Source: Ignavibacteriota bacterium
Lineage (GTDB): Bacteria; Bacteroidota; Ignavibacteria; UBA10030; SZUA-254
Assembly (NCBI GenBank): GCA_016212665.1
Contig: JACREZ010000037.1
Coordinates: forward strand, 62,001 to 126,000
Direction: 5' to 3'
Length of the DNA stretch: 64,000 bases
Below, piece by piece: positions 35,139-45,007 of the stretch. Numbering within the stretch: the first letter of the stretch is position 1; each line of letters opens with the position of its first letter. Made by a program: the position numbers and the translations under genes. The notes under the pieces were generated by a model. It had not been told where the DNA came from. It was given only the letters and a program-made list of their open reading frames with translations, and ran no database searches.

Positions 35139-38045
35139 TCACTTTGCTAATAACATCTTCTTGATATCAGTGAAGGAACCGGTTTGTCCGCTGACCGGCG
35201 TAGCAGAGAAGCGATAGAAATAGACGCCGCTTGGTAACGCCGAAGCATTGAATGGTACAGAATTATATCCAGCGCTTTCCATCCCGTTGAGTAACGTTTG
35301 TACTTCACGACCAAGCACATCATAGACGATAAGAGAAACGAACGCATCTTCATGGAGGTCGTATTTTATTTCCGTGGTTGGGTTGAAGGGATTGGGGAAG
35401 TTAGAATATAAACGTGTTTCTTTCGGAAGATTATCATCGAGAGCAATAACGGTTTTTGCTTCACCGCCGCCGCCATCAGAAGAGATAACAACTTTCTTAT
35501 TAGAAAAATGTGTTGCACGCGCTTCATAGTAATACCGAATAGTCTCTGTCTCTTGTTTTTGTTTTGCTTGTACAGAAAGGTCTATATATGTGTAACCGCT
35601 AAAATAACCCAAGAATTGATATGGAGTCGTTTCAGGATGCGGATTACAGTCTGACCCATTGGTGCAGGAGTAACGGTAAAGTTTGTACGGACCGCCATTC
35701 GGGTCATAGGTTGTTATGGTAAAAACAGGATTACGATTTGCATTATATGTCATCGACATCTGAATTACACTATCAGCATCAACAACAAAGGAACGAGCAG
35801 ATGAAAAATTACTTTCACCGGCAATATTGCTTGCCGCCACACGCCAGTAATACGTTGTACCATTAATTAACGTAAGTGGCTCATAGGATGGTGAAGTGAG
35901 ATTATTTGCATCATCCAAGATGTTGGTAAAATTTGTGTCGTAAGCGATTTGTATGTGATATGCTACAGCGCCAGCCGGCTCGCTCCAGTCCAATACAACA
36001 TCAAATTTCGTTGGAGTTGCCGGGTCGTTTGGTGTCGGTGATTGAGGTTCAGCAATTTTGTATGTTCCTATTCCTGTTGCAACATACATCGTTCCAGTTG
36101 TTGTTCCTTCGCCGTATAAATTATTGATTGGTGTTGGAATTGAACCTGTTGCATCAATCCATGTTAATCCTGCATTCGGCGAATAATATATTTTTGTTCC
36201 GTCATCGGTTAGCGCGGCGATGGAAGAATTGTTTGTAGTGCTTACTCCGGGACAAATCACTACTTTCTTATAATTCCCGGTTCGTATAGATGACCAAAAT
36301 GTTCCGGAAGTGAAACTTCTATGAATGCCAATAGATGATGCCGCATAAACTACCGATGCAGAAGTTGTATTCATCGCTAAGGATTTTACATCAGCTGTAG
36401 TTGAAGAAAATACTTGCGCCCATCCGCTTCCATAATTCGTACTCCTGTACACACCGCCATTTTTGATTGCCGCAAGCAGTTTTTGGGATTGCCCTGAAGC
36501 GCCAGTAGAATCAACGACCATATCCTGGACGGTATCTGCCGCACTATGGATAACAGAAAGAGTGGTATCCCATGAAGTTCCTCCATTAGAACTGCGATAC
36601 CAGTTTCGGACATTCGTGCTATTTTTTGCCGACCCAAAAAGATACACAATATTTGAATTGAGCGGGTCAACTGCCGTTCCATAAAATTTTGTGTTTGTTG
36701 TCGTGGATGGTTTATAAAGCGTCGGATATGTTACACCTTCATCTGTACTTTGATACAATGCCGCAACGTTATTGAGTTGTCCTGCAGCAAAAAGTCTTCC
36801 ACTCGAAGGATGTCTGCTGATGCGATTTCCTATAAACGATTCTGCACCTCCAAGAGCCACATTACTCCATGTGGTACCGTTATATGTACTTGCATTGGAA
36901 CTCGTTGAAGAAACAGTCCATACATTTGACCCGGAAGAGACGACCGACGAAAGAGACATTCTCCCGATTCCTGTGCTTGAGTTGGTCCAACTTGTTCCTG
37001 CATTAGTACTTTTATAGACCGCGGTAGCAGTGGTGCCAAATGATGTTGCTTCAACATCTCGTGCAATACCATATGAAAATAAATTTTTATCCGTCATGCC
37101 GGTAGGATATGTACCCCATCCGGCCCCGGCATCGGTAGAACGATAAATACCGTTGTCTGTCGCGGCATAGATTGTATCACTACTTGTCATTCGTAATGAT
37201 TTGATAGTTGACACACCGGATAAAACTCTCAATGTGGAGTCCCAAGAGTTGCCGCCATCGGTTGATTTAGCAATTTTCCCTGACGCTGTTCCTGCAAAAA
37301 CTGTTTGTCCGTATGCCGCAACTGCACGCACATTAAAATCTCCCATGGAACGGGAAATCCAGGTTTGCCCACGGTCAAAGGAAACCCAAACACCTCTTTT
37401 GTGAATTGAAGGATTATTGTTTGGTGCGTTTGGGTTGCTTCCTTCAGTTGCATTGTTCGGGTCAGAACCACCTACCCATACTTTCTCTTGGTTTCCCGGA
37501 TCGGGAACAACATCGTATGCATCTGTCTGCCAGTTGAAAGATGGTCGTGCGTCCCAAGTAAATCCTGCATCTCCACTGTAATAAACAGATACACTATTTA
37601 AATGTTTTCTTCCCATATACATAAGGTTTGTATAATTTGTAACCGGGGAAGTGGAAAGACGGAGCGGCACCATACCCGAAGAATATAATGAAGGGACCCA
37701 ATTATTATTTCCACCATTGTCACTATACCATAGCATATCCGTAACACCCGCCACTACAATGGCAGGTACATCCGGTTTACAAGTAACAACAAGCGGCGAC
37801 GGAATTTCGTACTGTGTTGCAAACCAGTTTGAGCCGCCATTTGTGGATTTGAACAGAACAGTTTTATCACATGCGTACAAGGTAATACCTGTTGCATCAA
37901 CTGCAATGTCCTTTACATCTTTTGGTTGACCCAAGGGACCATACAACGATGTGTACTGTGCAAAGGAGGTAAAAGGTGAAAAAAGAATTGTGATTGCAAA
38001 AAAAGCAGCAACCATCCTACTCGGTTTTAAATATTTTTTTATCAT
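35139..38045 (-). CDS. exported BNR/sortilin-like propeller protein with T9SS domain
   Basis: A 968-residue secreted protein. A signal peptide ends near SFAQ (residue 30). About residues 30-640 are repeats of the VPS10/BNR type with Asp-box-like motifs (KSTNGGSNWF, YSDNGGNNNW, STDGGNSWDSTL, STDAGAGWG, YRSTNYGSGWAQVFSS), indicating one or two large propellers as in sortilin or exo-sialidase folds. An Fn3-like domain (WSEPAGAVAYHIQIAYDTNF) follows, and the T9SS sorting domain ends the protein (YSNFPNPFNPTTEI, VYDVLGREVQTL, SGVYFYRF, LLAK). Unlike its neighbours it lacks the GYW module. Enzymatic activity is not evident. Confidence 0.86.
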   Translation of the reverse strand: MIKKYLKPSRMVAAFFAITILFSPFTSFAQYTSLYGPLGQPKDVKDIAVDATGITLYACDKTVLFKSTNGGSNWFATQYEIPSPLVVTCKPDVPAIVVAGVTDMLWYSDNGGNNNWVPSLYSSGMVPLRLSTSPVTNYTNLMYMGRKHLNSVSVYYSGDAGFTWDARPSFNWQTDAYDVVPDPGNQEKVWVGGSDPNNATEGSNPNAPNNNPSIHKRGVWVSFDRGQTWISRSMGDFNVRAVAAYGQTVFAGTASGKIAKSTDGGNSWDSTLRVLSGVSTIKSLRMTSSDTIYAATDNGIYRSTDAGAGWGTYPTGMTDKNLFSYGIARDVEATSFGTTATAVYKSTNAGTSWTNSSTGIGRMSLSSVVSSGSNVWTVSSTSSNASTYNGTTWSNVALGGAESFIGNRISRHPSSGRLFAAGQLNNVAALYQSTDEGVTYPTLYKPSTTTNTKFYGTAVDPLNSNIVYLFGSAKNSTNVRNWYRSSNGGTSWDTTLSVIHSAADTVQDMVVDSTGASGQSQKLLAAIKNGGVYRSTNYGSGWAQVFSSTTADVKSLAMNTTSASVVYAASSIGIHRSFTSGTFWSSIRTGNYKKVVICPGVSTTNNSSIAALTDDGTKIYYSPNAGLTWIDATGSIPTPINNLYGEGTTTGTMYVATGIGTYKIAEPQSPTPNDPATPTKFDVVLDWSEPAGAVAYHIQIAYDTNFTNILDDANNLTSPSYEPLTLINGTTYYWRVAASNIAGESNFSSARSFVVDADSVIQMSMTYNANRNPVFTITTYDPNGGPYKLYRYSCTNGSDCNPHPETTPYQFLGYFSGYTYIDLSVQAKQKQETETIRYYYEARATHFSNKKVVISSDGGGGEAKTVIALDDNLPKETRLYSNFPNPFNPTTEIKYDLHEDAFVSLIVYDVLGREVQTLLNGMESAGYNSVPFNASALPSGVYFYRFSATPVSGQTGSFTDIKKMLLAK

Positions 38046-38314
38046 AAAATTAACTTTCTTTGAAATTGTTATTGTTTCTTTAGTTAGGATTTATTGCTAC
38101 ATTTGCATCGGTGTTTGTGCGAACCCAGCACCGACAAGTGGATAACCCTGCAGATGCGGGGTTTGTATCCCGAGGGACGGTAGTAGCTGTGGACAGAATC
38201 GTTCTGGGAAATCTTCAATCGGTTCCTGAGCGTGAGTCTGCATCACACCGTCTCTCTATTTTTTATTACATTTCATTCACTTGCCGGTGTCTCCTTTCAT
38301 TGGATTTGGTTTCA
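38046..38314. other. intergenic region with hairpin
   Basis: A 269-bp gap between two minus-strand genes. It contains an AACCCTGCAGATGCGGGGTT hairpin (38143-38162) that could stop transcription from upstream. No promoter could be assigned with confidence. Confidence 0.4.
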
Positions 38315-40231
38315 TTATTTAGAATTCATGACTTTACTCATACTTTGAGCTTGTAAAATCAATTTCCCATTACTGTTTACTTTCACCCAATACCCTTTCC
38401 CAGGAAGTATTGCATCGGCGGGATAATATCCTTCTTCGTTATATCCGTAAAACGGAGAGACAACGATATTCATTGGCGATGTGAGAAGTGTTGCAGATTG
38501 AATAGGCGCGCTCAACGAACCGATAATATTCCACCCTTTCTTTACAATAAAACTATCTTCCAATACTTCACTCCCCTGAAATGTCATTGTGTCCGGCGGT
38601 TTCCCCCAATACCCTTTTCCGAACACAAGCGTATCGCTATCGTAATACCCGCCATCATACAAAAACATGGAAGGAACTTTTTGTACCGGACCCGGTCGGA
38701 CGGGAATAGATACCAGATTCCATCCTCGAGAATATTGTGTTTGGTCTTGTCTCCATTTTCCATATCCTGTTACCGGAAAACAACTGGGTGAATTAGGACT
38801 GTTGTAATAAAAAATAATTCGTCCCGTGTACTGTTCTTCTTTTTCCGGTGTAAATGATATACTAAACTCTACGCTATCTTCAGGGAGTATCGCTGCGCTT
38901 GAAGGTGTAACTTGAAAACTTTCGTTGTCGGTAGTTGCTGTTCCAATTTGTAGGATGTCTTGGCCTGCATTTCGCACTGTTACTGACTGTGTCACTGTTG
39001 TGCTGACTTCTGTCGTGTCAAACTTCATCAATGATTGTGAAAAAGAAATTGTTGCTTCATTTTGTAAAAACTCACCTCGTTGATAAAATACACGAAATGT
39101 CGAGCCAACTTCTTTGGAATAGACAACATGCACTGCATGGCTTGAAACTTTGACATCACCTCTACTCGTAAATTTAGCCTGAGGAGTTAGGTCTTTCACC
39201 GGCACGTAGCGTGAAAGTGAATTATTACTTGCCGTTACGACACTGTGAAAGGTATCTAATGCCGCAACCTCATATTTCATTTGAACAGCCCGGAGATTCT
39301 TGTTTATGGCTACCCTGGGATCGAACCCGCGCGGTTCCTGTGTTAGCAGAACTTCCGGTAACCACCGCTTTCCATTTGCAAGCCCTCCTCTACTAATGAT
39401 ACTTGCTCCTAAGGCACCCTTCCAACCGTATTTTGTGTCCCGCCATGCAATCAGTAGTTCAGTACTACAATCATTTGTGTAACCTGCAATTGACGGTATA
39501 TCCGAATACCACTCATCAATTTTTGAAAGAATCGTATCTTTGCCCCATGTTGTGCCTAAATTTGTAGATTGTAAATAGCTAATTTCATTTGTCGGGTCAA
39601 TCCATTTATGGTCAACCTGATGTAGTGTGCCTTGAGTTAACGCAATACGGGTAAAGTCGCCTAAATCTTCATTCGTGCGTGTCCAGGTTCTTCCTCTGTC
39701 CGAAGAACGAGTAATTTTTCTCGGTCCTGTGATATCATGAATAATGGCAATATCATTTTTCCAAATTGTCGCCCATGTTATCTCCCCAGCTCTATCCTGA
39801 CTTATTTGCCGGATACGTTCAAACGTTTCGCCTCTATCACTGCTGTGTGATAAACGTACTTTTGAGTGATAAGGGTAAGGTGGGTCAGGGTTCACAAAAA
39901 AAAGAAAAACATCATTTCCGTCGGCAACTATTTTCATATTCATTGCAATGGAACTTGTTACCAACGAATCCGTTAACAATTCTCTCACCGGCTCAAAATC
40001 TATTCCGCCTGTAACACTTCTTGCATACGCTAATCGTTTCCCTCCTCCATAATATGTAACATGTACAGTATCATTTCCTGATAAGGCAATTGTTGGTATA
40101 AAGGCATTAAATCCACTATCTGATAGTTGGATAGGCGGATACCAAACAATGCCGTCGGTAGTATCTTGCCCGTTCATATTGAACGTGAAGAAAAAATATA
40201 TCAAGAGAAGACAAGTAAGATAATGTTTCAT
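38315..40231 (-). CDS. exported BNR-repeat protein with GYW module (paralogue 2)
   Basis: A 638-residue secreted protein and the last gene of a three-gene overlapping operon. The signal peptide (MKHYLTCLLLIYFFFTFNMNG) is followed by a sialidase-like propeller over about residues 25-390 with Asp-box motifs (SSDRGETFERI, SSDRGRTWTRT, STNLGTTWGKD). A choice-of-anchor-D-like domain follows (about 395-490, TVTQSVTVRNAGQDILQIG), then paired GYW repeats (RGWNLVSIPVRPG...GYWGKP; KGWNIIGSLSAPI...GYWVKVNSNGKLIL). It stops shortly after the module, without a canonical sorting domain. It is a close paralogue of the gene upstream, with which it overlaps by 4 bp (ATGA). Confidence 0.86.
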   Translation of the reverse strand: MKHYLTCLLLIYFFFTFNMNGQDTTDGIVWYPPIQLSDSGFNAFIPTIALSGNDTVHVTYYGGGKRLAYARSVTGGIDFEPVRELLTDSLVTSSIAMNMKIVADGNDVFLFFVNPDPPYPYHSKVRLSHSSDRGETFERIRQISQDRAGEITWATIWKNDIAIIHDITGPRKITRSSDRGRTWTRTNEDLGDFTRIALTQGTLHQVDHKWIDPTNEISYLQSTNLGTTWGKDTILSKIDEWYSDIPSIAGYTNDCSTELLIAWRDTKYGWKGALGASIISRGGLANGKRWLPEVLLTQEPRGFDPRVAINKNLRAVQMKYEVAALDTFHSVVTASNNSLSRYVPVKDLTPQAKFTSRGDVKVSSHAVHVVYSKEVGSTFRVFYQRGEFLQNEATISFSQSLMKFDTTEVSTTVTQSVTVRNAGQDILQIGTATTDNESFQVTPSSAAILPEDSVEFSISFTPEKEEQYTGRIIFYYNSPNSPSCFPVTGYGKWRQDQTQYSRGWNLVSIPVRPGPVQKVPSMFLYDGGYYDSDTLVFGKGYWGKPPDTMTFQGSEVLEDSFIVKKGWNIIGSLSAPIQSATLLTSPMNIVVSPFYGYNEEGYYPADAILPGKGYWVKVNSNGKLILQAQSMSKVMNSK

Positions 40232-42732
40232 AATTCACTCCATAAATAAGTTGTATCACATTCATCCCAATACGGTGGGTAAACATCGGGTTGTAGATGA
40301 ATTGCCTCACTCGGCGTACGACTTGTGTGAGCAAGTTCCCATGTCATGCCTGTATTAAAACTATACCAGACTTCAGTAAGCGTGATTCCGGACTCTGTTA
40401 CGGACGCTTTCATCCAAACGATATCGTTGTTACGCGTCGAGAACGTAATCTCCTTTGGTGTAAAGTTCCTTGACCGATACAGTACAGGTTGCCATAAGCT
40501 ACCGGACTTTCTGTAAATGCTATGTTCAACAGCTACAAGTATGGTTTGGGGACTACTATTATTGACAGCAACAAATGACACATCTTCAGGAAATTCATTA
40601 ACAGGAATCCATGATGTTCCTTTGTTTTTTGTCTGATATAATTTTTTGTTTATTACCTTGTAGTTCGTCTTGTCTTGCTTCATTTTATCCGACATCAATA
40701 CTGATTCATGCTCAGACAAAAGACCTTCATACCACATCATCTCCGCAGTTCGGTACCGTTCTATTTCTGCTTTGGTCGGTGCTAGTTGCTTATCCTCTTT
40801 TCTTTCAATTTTTGATTTAATGATTCCGATTGCACTCTCTCTACTCGTATCCTGAACTTGTAATATTATTTTCCCGTCTTGATTTACTTTCACCCAATAC
40901 CCTTTCCCAGGGAGAATAGCATCAGCCTCAAAGTACCCTTCTTCACCATATCCATAAAAGGGTGATGCCAGAATATTCAATGGTGAAGAGGTCAGGGTGT
41001 TCGTCTGAACAGGCGCACTTAACGAGCCGAGAATGTTCCAACCCTCTTTGACTGCCACCGTCTCATCCGTTGCATAGCTTCCGGTAAATGATACGACGGA
41101 ATCCGGTTTTGCCCAATACCCTTTCCCGAACGTCATCGTCGTTTCGGCTTCATACCCGCGTTCAAACGAATAGAGTGAAGGCAAGCGATGATTGATTCCC
41201 GGTCGAACAGGTAATGAGACAAGATTCCATCCCGATTGATATTGTTGTTGTTCCTGACGATATTTTCCTACACCGGAAACAGTAATACACTCCGGAGATG
41301 ATTCACCGTTATGATAAAAAATGATTTTTCCAGATTTGAGACTGTCACTTACCGGTGTGAACGAAAGAACAAATTGTGTCGAGCTTCCGGGGGAAACGGT
41401 CGTATCATACGGCGTTATGCTGAAGTTACTATCATCGGAAATCGTTGTTCCGACGATGAGCGTATCACTCCCTGAATTGCTCACCATGATTGTATCAAAA
41501 GAACTTGTGGTCGTTTCTGTTGTGTCGAACATAACCGTTCCTGTACTGAGATTGAACTGAACATCCTTTTGGAGAAAATCTCCACGGCGATAATAAATAG
41601 AGAAAAATTCACCCGTTTTCTGTTCATAGACAACATGAATTGATTTGGCTGTTACCGCAACATCCGCGACCCAAACAGTACGGACATTTGGAGTTAAATC
41701 TTTTACCGGTGTAAAATTTGTTAGTGAAGAATTTGTTGCCGTAATAGCGGCATGAAATGTATCAAGGGGTGAGACTTCCGATATCATTACAACAGCGCTT
41801 GCGTTCGTTGACATTGATGCGACAGGAGAAAAATATCTTGGTTCCGGAGTGAGAAGTTTTTCCGGTAACCATATCCTTCCATTTGATATTCCACTACGGG
41901 CAATAATACTTGCTCCAATCGCTCCAAACCAGCCATACTTGGTGTCCCGCCAAGCAGTCAACATTTGAGTACCGCAATCAGTTTTTTTCGCTGCTATCGT
42001 CGGCATGTCGGAATACCAATCATCTATTTCCGATACTACAGTTTCCTGATTCCAGCTAATGCCATAGTCGGTGGATTGTTTATATACGGTTTCGTTTGTC
42101 GGAGGAATCCATGTATGAGCGACCATGTGTATGATTCCCTCTGTTACAGCAATTCTATTAAAATCATCAAAGTCTTCATTTCTTCTCGTCCATGAAGAAC
42201 CGGAATTTGTACTAAAGAGGAATTTTCGGTACTGGTCTTTGGGAGGATACAGCACCGCAATTGTATTTCCATTGATTTTTGCATCTGTTACTTCGCCCGT
42301 TACATCTGTTGTAATTCTTCGCGGATAACTCCAACTGATTCCTCCGTCGTAACTAATGGTTTTACGAAGAGGTGCATAGCTTCCGGTTGCACCTGCAAAA
42401 ATTATTATTACTGTATCGTTTTTTGTCAGTATATGAGAGCGATGGGCTTGAAAAGGAAAGTCAAGCGTGTCTGTAATAAGGTCTCTCATTGGTTCAAAAT
42501 CCTTTCCACCTGTTATACTTCGACAATATGGTAATCGAATATTAAAAAATCCGTGTCCCCATGTTACGTGAAGTGTATCTTCTCCTGTAAGCGCTATTTT
42601 AGGGCTATAGGCATTTTGCATACCATTCGAAAGTAAAATAGGTTCTTGCCAAACGATTCCATCAGTCGTATTCTGAGCGGTACTATATTCGAAGTAAAAA
42701 ATAAGGACTATGAATAGTCTTAAGTATTTCAT
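40228..42732 (-). CDS. exported BNR-repeat protein with GYW module (paralogue 1) and extra C-terminal domain
   Basis: An 834-residue secreted protein, second gene of the overlapping operon. It matches the downstream paralogue through signal peptide, propeller (YDGGISWSYPRR, STNSGSSWTRRN, STDYGISWNQET), anchor-D-like domain and paired GYW repeats (SGWNLVSLPVRPG; EGWNILGSLSAPV; GYWVKVNQDGKIIL). It then has a unique 200-residue extension: a charged helical linker (KSKIERKEDKQLAPTKAEIE) and another BNR-like segment (YQTKNKGTSWIPVNEF, YSFNTGMTWELAHTS). That extension resembles the small protein encoded just upstream, as if a duplicated fragment had been fused. Both ends overlap neighbours by 4 bp. 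Confidence 0.85.
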   Translation of the reverse strand: MKYLRLFIVLIFYFEYSTAQNTTDGIVWQEPILLSNGMQNAYSPKIALTGEDTLHVTWGHGFFNIRLPYCRSITGGKDFEPMRDLITDTLDFPFQAHRSHILTKNDTVIIIFAGATGSYAPLRKTISYDGGISWSYPRRITTDVTGEVTDAKINGNTIAVLYPPKDQYRKFLFSTNSGSSWTRRNEDFDDFNRIAVTEGIIHMVAHTWIPPTNETVYKQSTDYGISWNQETVVSEIDDWYSDMPTIAAKKTDCGTQMLTAWRDTKYGWFGAIGASIIARSGISNGRIWLPEKLLTPEPRYFSPVASMSTNASAVVMISEVSPLDTFHAAITATNSSLTNFTPVKDLTPNVRTVWVADVAVTAKSIHVVYEQKTGEFFSIYYRRGDFLQKDVQFNLSTGTVMFDTTETTTSSFDTIMVSNSGSDTLIVGTTISDDSNFSITPYDTTVSPGSSTQFVLSFTPVSDSLKSGKIIFYHNGESSPECITVSGVGKYRQEQQQYQSGWNLVSLPVRPGINHRLPSLYSFERGYEAETTMTFGKGYWAKPDSVVSFTGSYATDETVAVKEGWNILGSLSAPVQTNTLTSSPLNILASPFYGYGEEGYFEADAILPGKGYWVKVNQDGKIILQVQDTSRESAIGIIKSKIERKEDKQLAPTKAEIERYRTAEMMWYEGLLSEHESVLMSDKMKQDKTNYKVINKKLYQTKNKGTSWIPVNEFPEDVSFVAVNNSSPQTILVAVEHSIYRKSGSLWQPVLYRSRNFTPKEITFSTRNNDIVWMKASVTESGITLTEVWYSFNTGMTWELAHTSRTPSEAIHLQPDVYPPYWDECDTTYLWSEL

Positions 42733-43250
42733 CTCTCTTCTCCTCCTTTCGTGTTCTTATTTTCGTCATAGTAAAGCAATACAGTATTTCTCTCTCTTAG
42801 AAATGGGTTATTGTGAAATGATAGGTGATTTCCTTGAACCCATGAAATGCCGTCATTCAAGCTAAGGAAACTCCTCATTTGTCCAGCATCCTCCGTATGT
42901 TTCGTTACAAGCCCAATGACATTTACATTCGTATGAGAGAATTGTATTTCTTGTATGAGAAAATCTCGTTCAGGAATGAAAGCAGTTGTCCATTGTTTTT
43001 CCTTCTCTCTCAAACGAAGTAAGATATTATCTTCTGTTACTGCGAACAGATGTTCCGGTTGTTGTTTGTTCCATGCGAGAAACGTTATCGGCTCGGAAAT
43101 TTCGGGGAGGAGTTGCCAAGTTGTTTTATTTGTTGTCTTGTAAATAACTCCATCCTCCAATTTATATGCTGTGAGGTTGTGCTTCTCTTGTGAAATCATC
43201 AATGAGAAAAAAAAGATTGATGAGAAGAGAAATAGAGTAAGGTATTTCAT
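42729..43250 (-). CDS. short exported BNR-like protein
   Basis: A 173-residue protein that opens the three-gene operon. The start at 43250 (MKYLTLFLFSSIFFFSLMIS) gives a good signal peptide; 43256 is an alternative. The body contains propeller-like blades (VIYKTTNKTTWQLLPEISEP, FLSLNDGISWVQGN), too few for a whole propeller. It resembles the C-terminal extension of the next gene product. Its stop overlaps that gene's start as ATGA. It may be a split-off blade set or a truncated gene; function unknown. Confidence 0.72.
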   Translation of the reverse strand: MKYLTLFLFSSIFFFSLMISQEKHNLTAYKLEDGVIYKTTNKTTWQLLPEISEPITFLAWNKQQPEHLFAVTEDNILLRLREKEKQWTTAFIPERDFLIQEIQFSHTNVNVIGLVTKHTEDAGQMRSFLSLNDGISWVQGNHLSFHNNPFLRERNTVLLYYDENKNTKGGEER

Positions 43251-43256
43251 AACCAT

Positions 43257-43851
43257 CTTGTTAATGTTGGTGGTTGGAAAATGAAAAGAAAATTCTTGAG
43301 TTTCGGAACAGCGCGCAGTTCTGTATCGGACGGGCAAAGCCATCCTCTTCCCTTTCATCGAAAGGAAAAAATACTTGTTCGCCTGAGCCTCAACTGTACT
43401 CATCTCAAAGTACAGTTCAGTTTACAATTACAATAAATCGGGATTCAGTGAAGAGAAGTGTTTTATTTATTGCTTCCCGTGATTCAGATGTGGTGCGCTT
43501 GGGGGAGTATGAACGCCGAAGTTCGTTCCCTTGTTTTGGTGAACCAGCACAATAAGCAAGGTTCAACCGGTGTGTATTGTTTCGTAGATATGCCATTACG
43601 TTTCTCAAAAAAAATGTGATACTTGTTTATTTATTCACTTGGTTACATCCGTTCATTCATTTGTTTGTTCTTTGTACACTCTAAAAAATAGATTTGCGTT
43701 ACTGAGTTCTCCCTGTTGTTCAGGGCAACAGTTGCCGCAAATATACTGTTTTCAAGAAGGAACAACAAGGCATTCCTTCGCGAAATTCGCGAGAGGCAGG
43801 TTTTTTTCGCGTATAATATCGCACAGAGATAGATTCGATTGACAGGCATTG
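43257..43851. other. 595-bp gene-free region
   Basis: Holds no convincing gene. It contains two TTCGCGAA-type palindromes near 43780, a CTGTTG/CAACAG pairing around 43710-43732, and a TTGACAGGCATTGTCAA hairpin (43839-43855) that overlaps the stop of the neighbouring regulator gene. The operon promoter must lie here or close by, but I could not single it out. Confidence 0.4.
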
Positions 43852-44505
43852 TCAAAATTCTATCAACCCGTGCCTGAGAGAATGCAGTACCAACTCCACA
43901 TCACTCCGGCAGTGTAGCTTGTTCAGTATGTTTCGCCTCTGCGTATCCACAGTGCTTATGGTAACATTCCGCATGGCGGCAATTTCTTTTAACGGTTTCC
44001 CTTGTACAATGTGCAGGAGTATTTCACTTTCAACCGGTGATAGTATTTCATACGGGCTTTTTTCTTCGTCCTTGTTCTTCAATGCTAAGGCGACACTCTT
44101 ACTGAAATAATGATGTTTGGAAAAGACTGTTTTAATAACATGGGTTATCTGTTTCATATCATCCGACAACTTACTAAAGTAACCGCAAGCACCCGCCTTC
44201 ACCATCTCACGGACATAATGAGGATGTTCATGAATCGAATACCCAATCACTTTTTGTTCCGGATGCAAAGCAAGAATTTTTCGAGTTGCGTCCACTCCTT
44301 TCAGGTCGTTCATCGAACCGAGTGAAACATCCATGAGAATGATATCCGGCGTATGTTTATCGGCTAACGTAACCGCTTCTTCCCCGTCTGCGGCTTCCCC
44401 GATAACCTCGATTCCTCCCTCTTCCTGAAGAAACCATGATGTCAGTTGCCGTAACGCTTGTTCATCTTCAACGAGTAATACTGTAATTGGCTTGTTGTCC
44501 ATCAC
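43852..44505 (-). CDS. NarL/FixJ-family response regulator
   Basis: A 217-residue response regulator. The receiver domain has VEDE at 12-15, phospho-acceptor Asp59 in IILMDVSLGSM and the switch Lys in YFSKLSDD. The LuxR-type HTH reads LSPVESEILLHIVQGKPLKE, IAAMRNVTISTVDTQRRNI. No kinase gene is adjacent, so it is an orphan regulator here. It is transcribed toward the BNR operon (43250-38315) and is divergent from an XRE regulator; control of the surface-protein operon is possible but unproven. Confidence 0.92.
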   Translation of the reverse strand: MMDNKPITVLLVEDEQALRQLTSWFLQEEGGIEVIGEAADGEEAVTLADKHTPDIILMDVSLGSMNDLKGVDATRKILALHPEQKVIGYSIHEHPHYVREMVKAGACGYFSKLSDDMKQITHVIKTVFSKHHYFSKSVALALKNKDEEKSPYEILSPVESEILLHIVQGKPLKEIAAMRNVTISTVDTQRRNILNKLHCRSDVELVLHSLRHGLIEF

Positions 44506-44545
44506 TTCTTATTTTTTATCGAACATGTCTTTACCGTGAAAAGAT

Positions 44546-44574
44546 TTGATTCGTTTCATAATTTTTGCTATAAT
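44546..44574 (+). promoter_or_regulatory. sigma70-like promoter upstream of XRE gene
   Basis: TTGATT (44546-44551) and TATAAT (44569-44574) are separated by 17 nt. The predicted start leaves an unusually long leader of about 95 nt before the ATG at 44678. The leader contains two AGTCAAT direct repeats (starting 44583 and 44596), which could bind a regulator. Confidence 0.4.
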
Positions 44575-44677
44575 TTAGCGAAGTCAATTGTTACAGTCAA
44601 TAGTTTTTCAAAATATTTGTTTCCATCTATTAGATACCATGTTTCATTAAGATTATTTTCACCAATGATGCGGAGTT

Positions 44678-44944
44678 ATGCCAAAACAGAAAAGCATAGT
44701 GGAGTTTCGTTCGGCTATTAAAGTTGCACGGAAGAGCCAGGGTTTATACCAAAAAGAAGTTGCAGGGAAACTGAACATTACACCCAAGTATTTTTCCCTT
44801 ATTGAACAGGGAACGAAAGTCCCCAGTCCGAAACTTCAGGAAAAAATTTGTACTGCCCTGAACATTCGAATTCGATACGACGTCCCCCCCCCAAAAAAAA
44901 CAAAGAATGAATGTTATCAGAAATTTGCTGTAAGAGTCAGGTAA
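44678..44944 (+). CDS. XRE-family HTH regulator with C9A8 tract
   Basis: An 88-residue helix-turn-helix protein of the Cro/C1 type. The HTH spans about residues 9-63 (FRSAIKVARKSQGLYQKEVA, then GKLNITPKYFSLIEQGTKVP with SPKLQEKICTALNI). It is a DNA-binding repressor-like protein of unknown target. The 3' part of the gene contains nine C followed by eight A (44884-44900), encoding PPPKK. This is a strong slippage tract; a one-base change would alter the last 20 or so residues, after the DNA-binding domain. It is one of two plus-strand genes and is divergent from the NarL-type regulator. Confidence 0.82.
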   Translation: MPKQKSIVEFRSAIKVARKSQGLYQKEVAGKLNITPKYFSLIEQGTKVPSPKLQEKICTALNIRIRYDVPPPKKTKNECYQKFAVRVR

Positions 44945-44956
44945 GTTGATAAAAGA

Positions 44957-44985
44957 AAAGCCATGGTCAACCGACACATGGCTTT
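44957..44985. terminator. bidirectional terminator between convergent genes
   Basis: Perfect 9-bp stem AAAGCCATG/CATGGCTTT with an 11-nt loop, flanked by T-rich sequence on the plus side and A-rich sequence on the other. It sits between the convergent ends of the XRE gene and the 45008-47506 gene. Confidence 0.8.
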
Positions 44986-45007
44986 GTATTTTCACTCGAT
45001 GTGAGAA

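Noticed and set aside
39305-39330. tRNA T-arm-like sequence (GCGGGTTCGATCCC on the minus strand)
   Set aside because: It lies inside the conserved coding sequence of a BNR-repeat gene, and no matching acceptor, D or anticodon stems are present around it.
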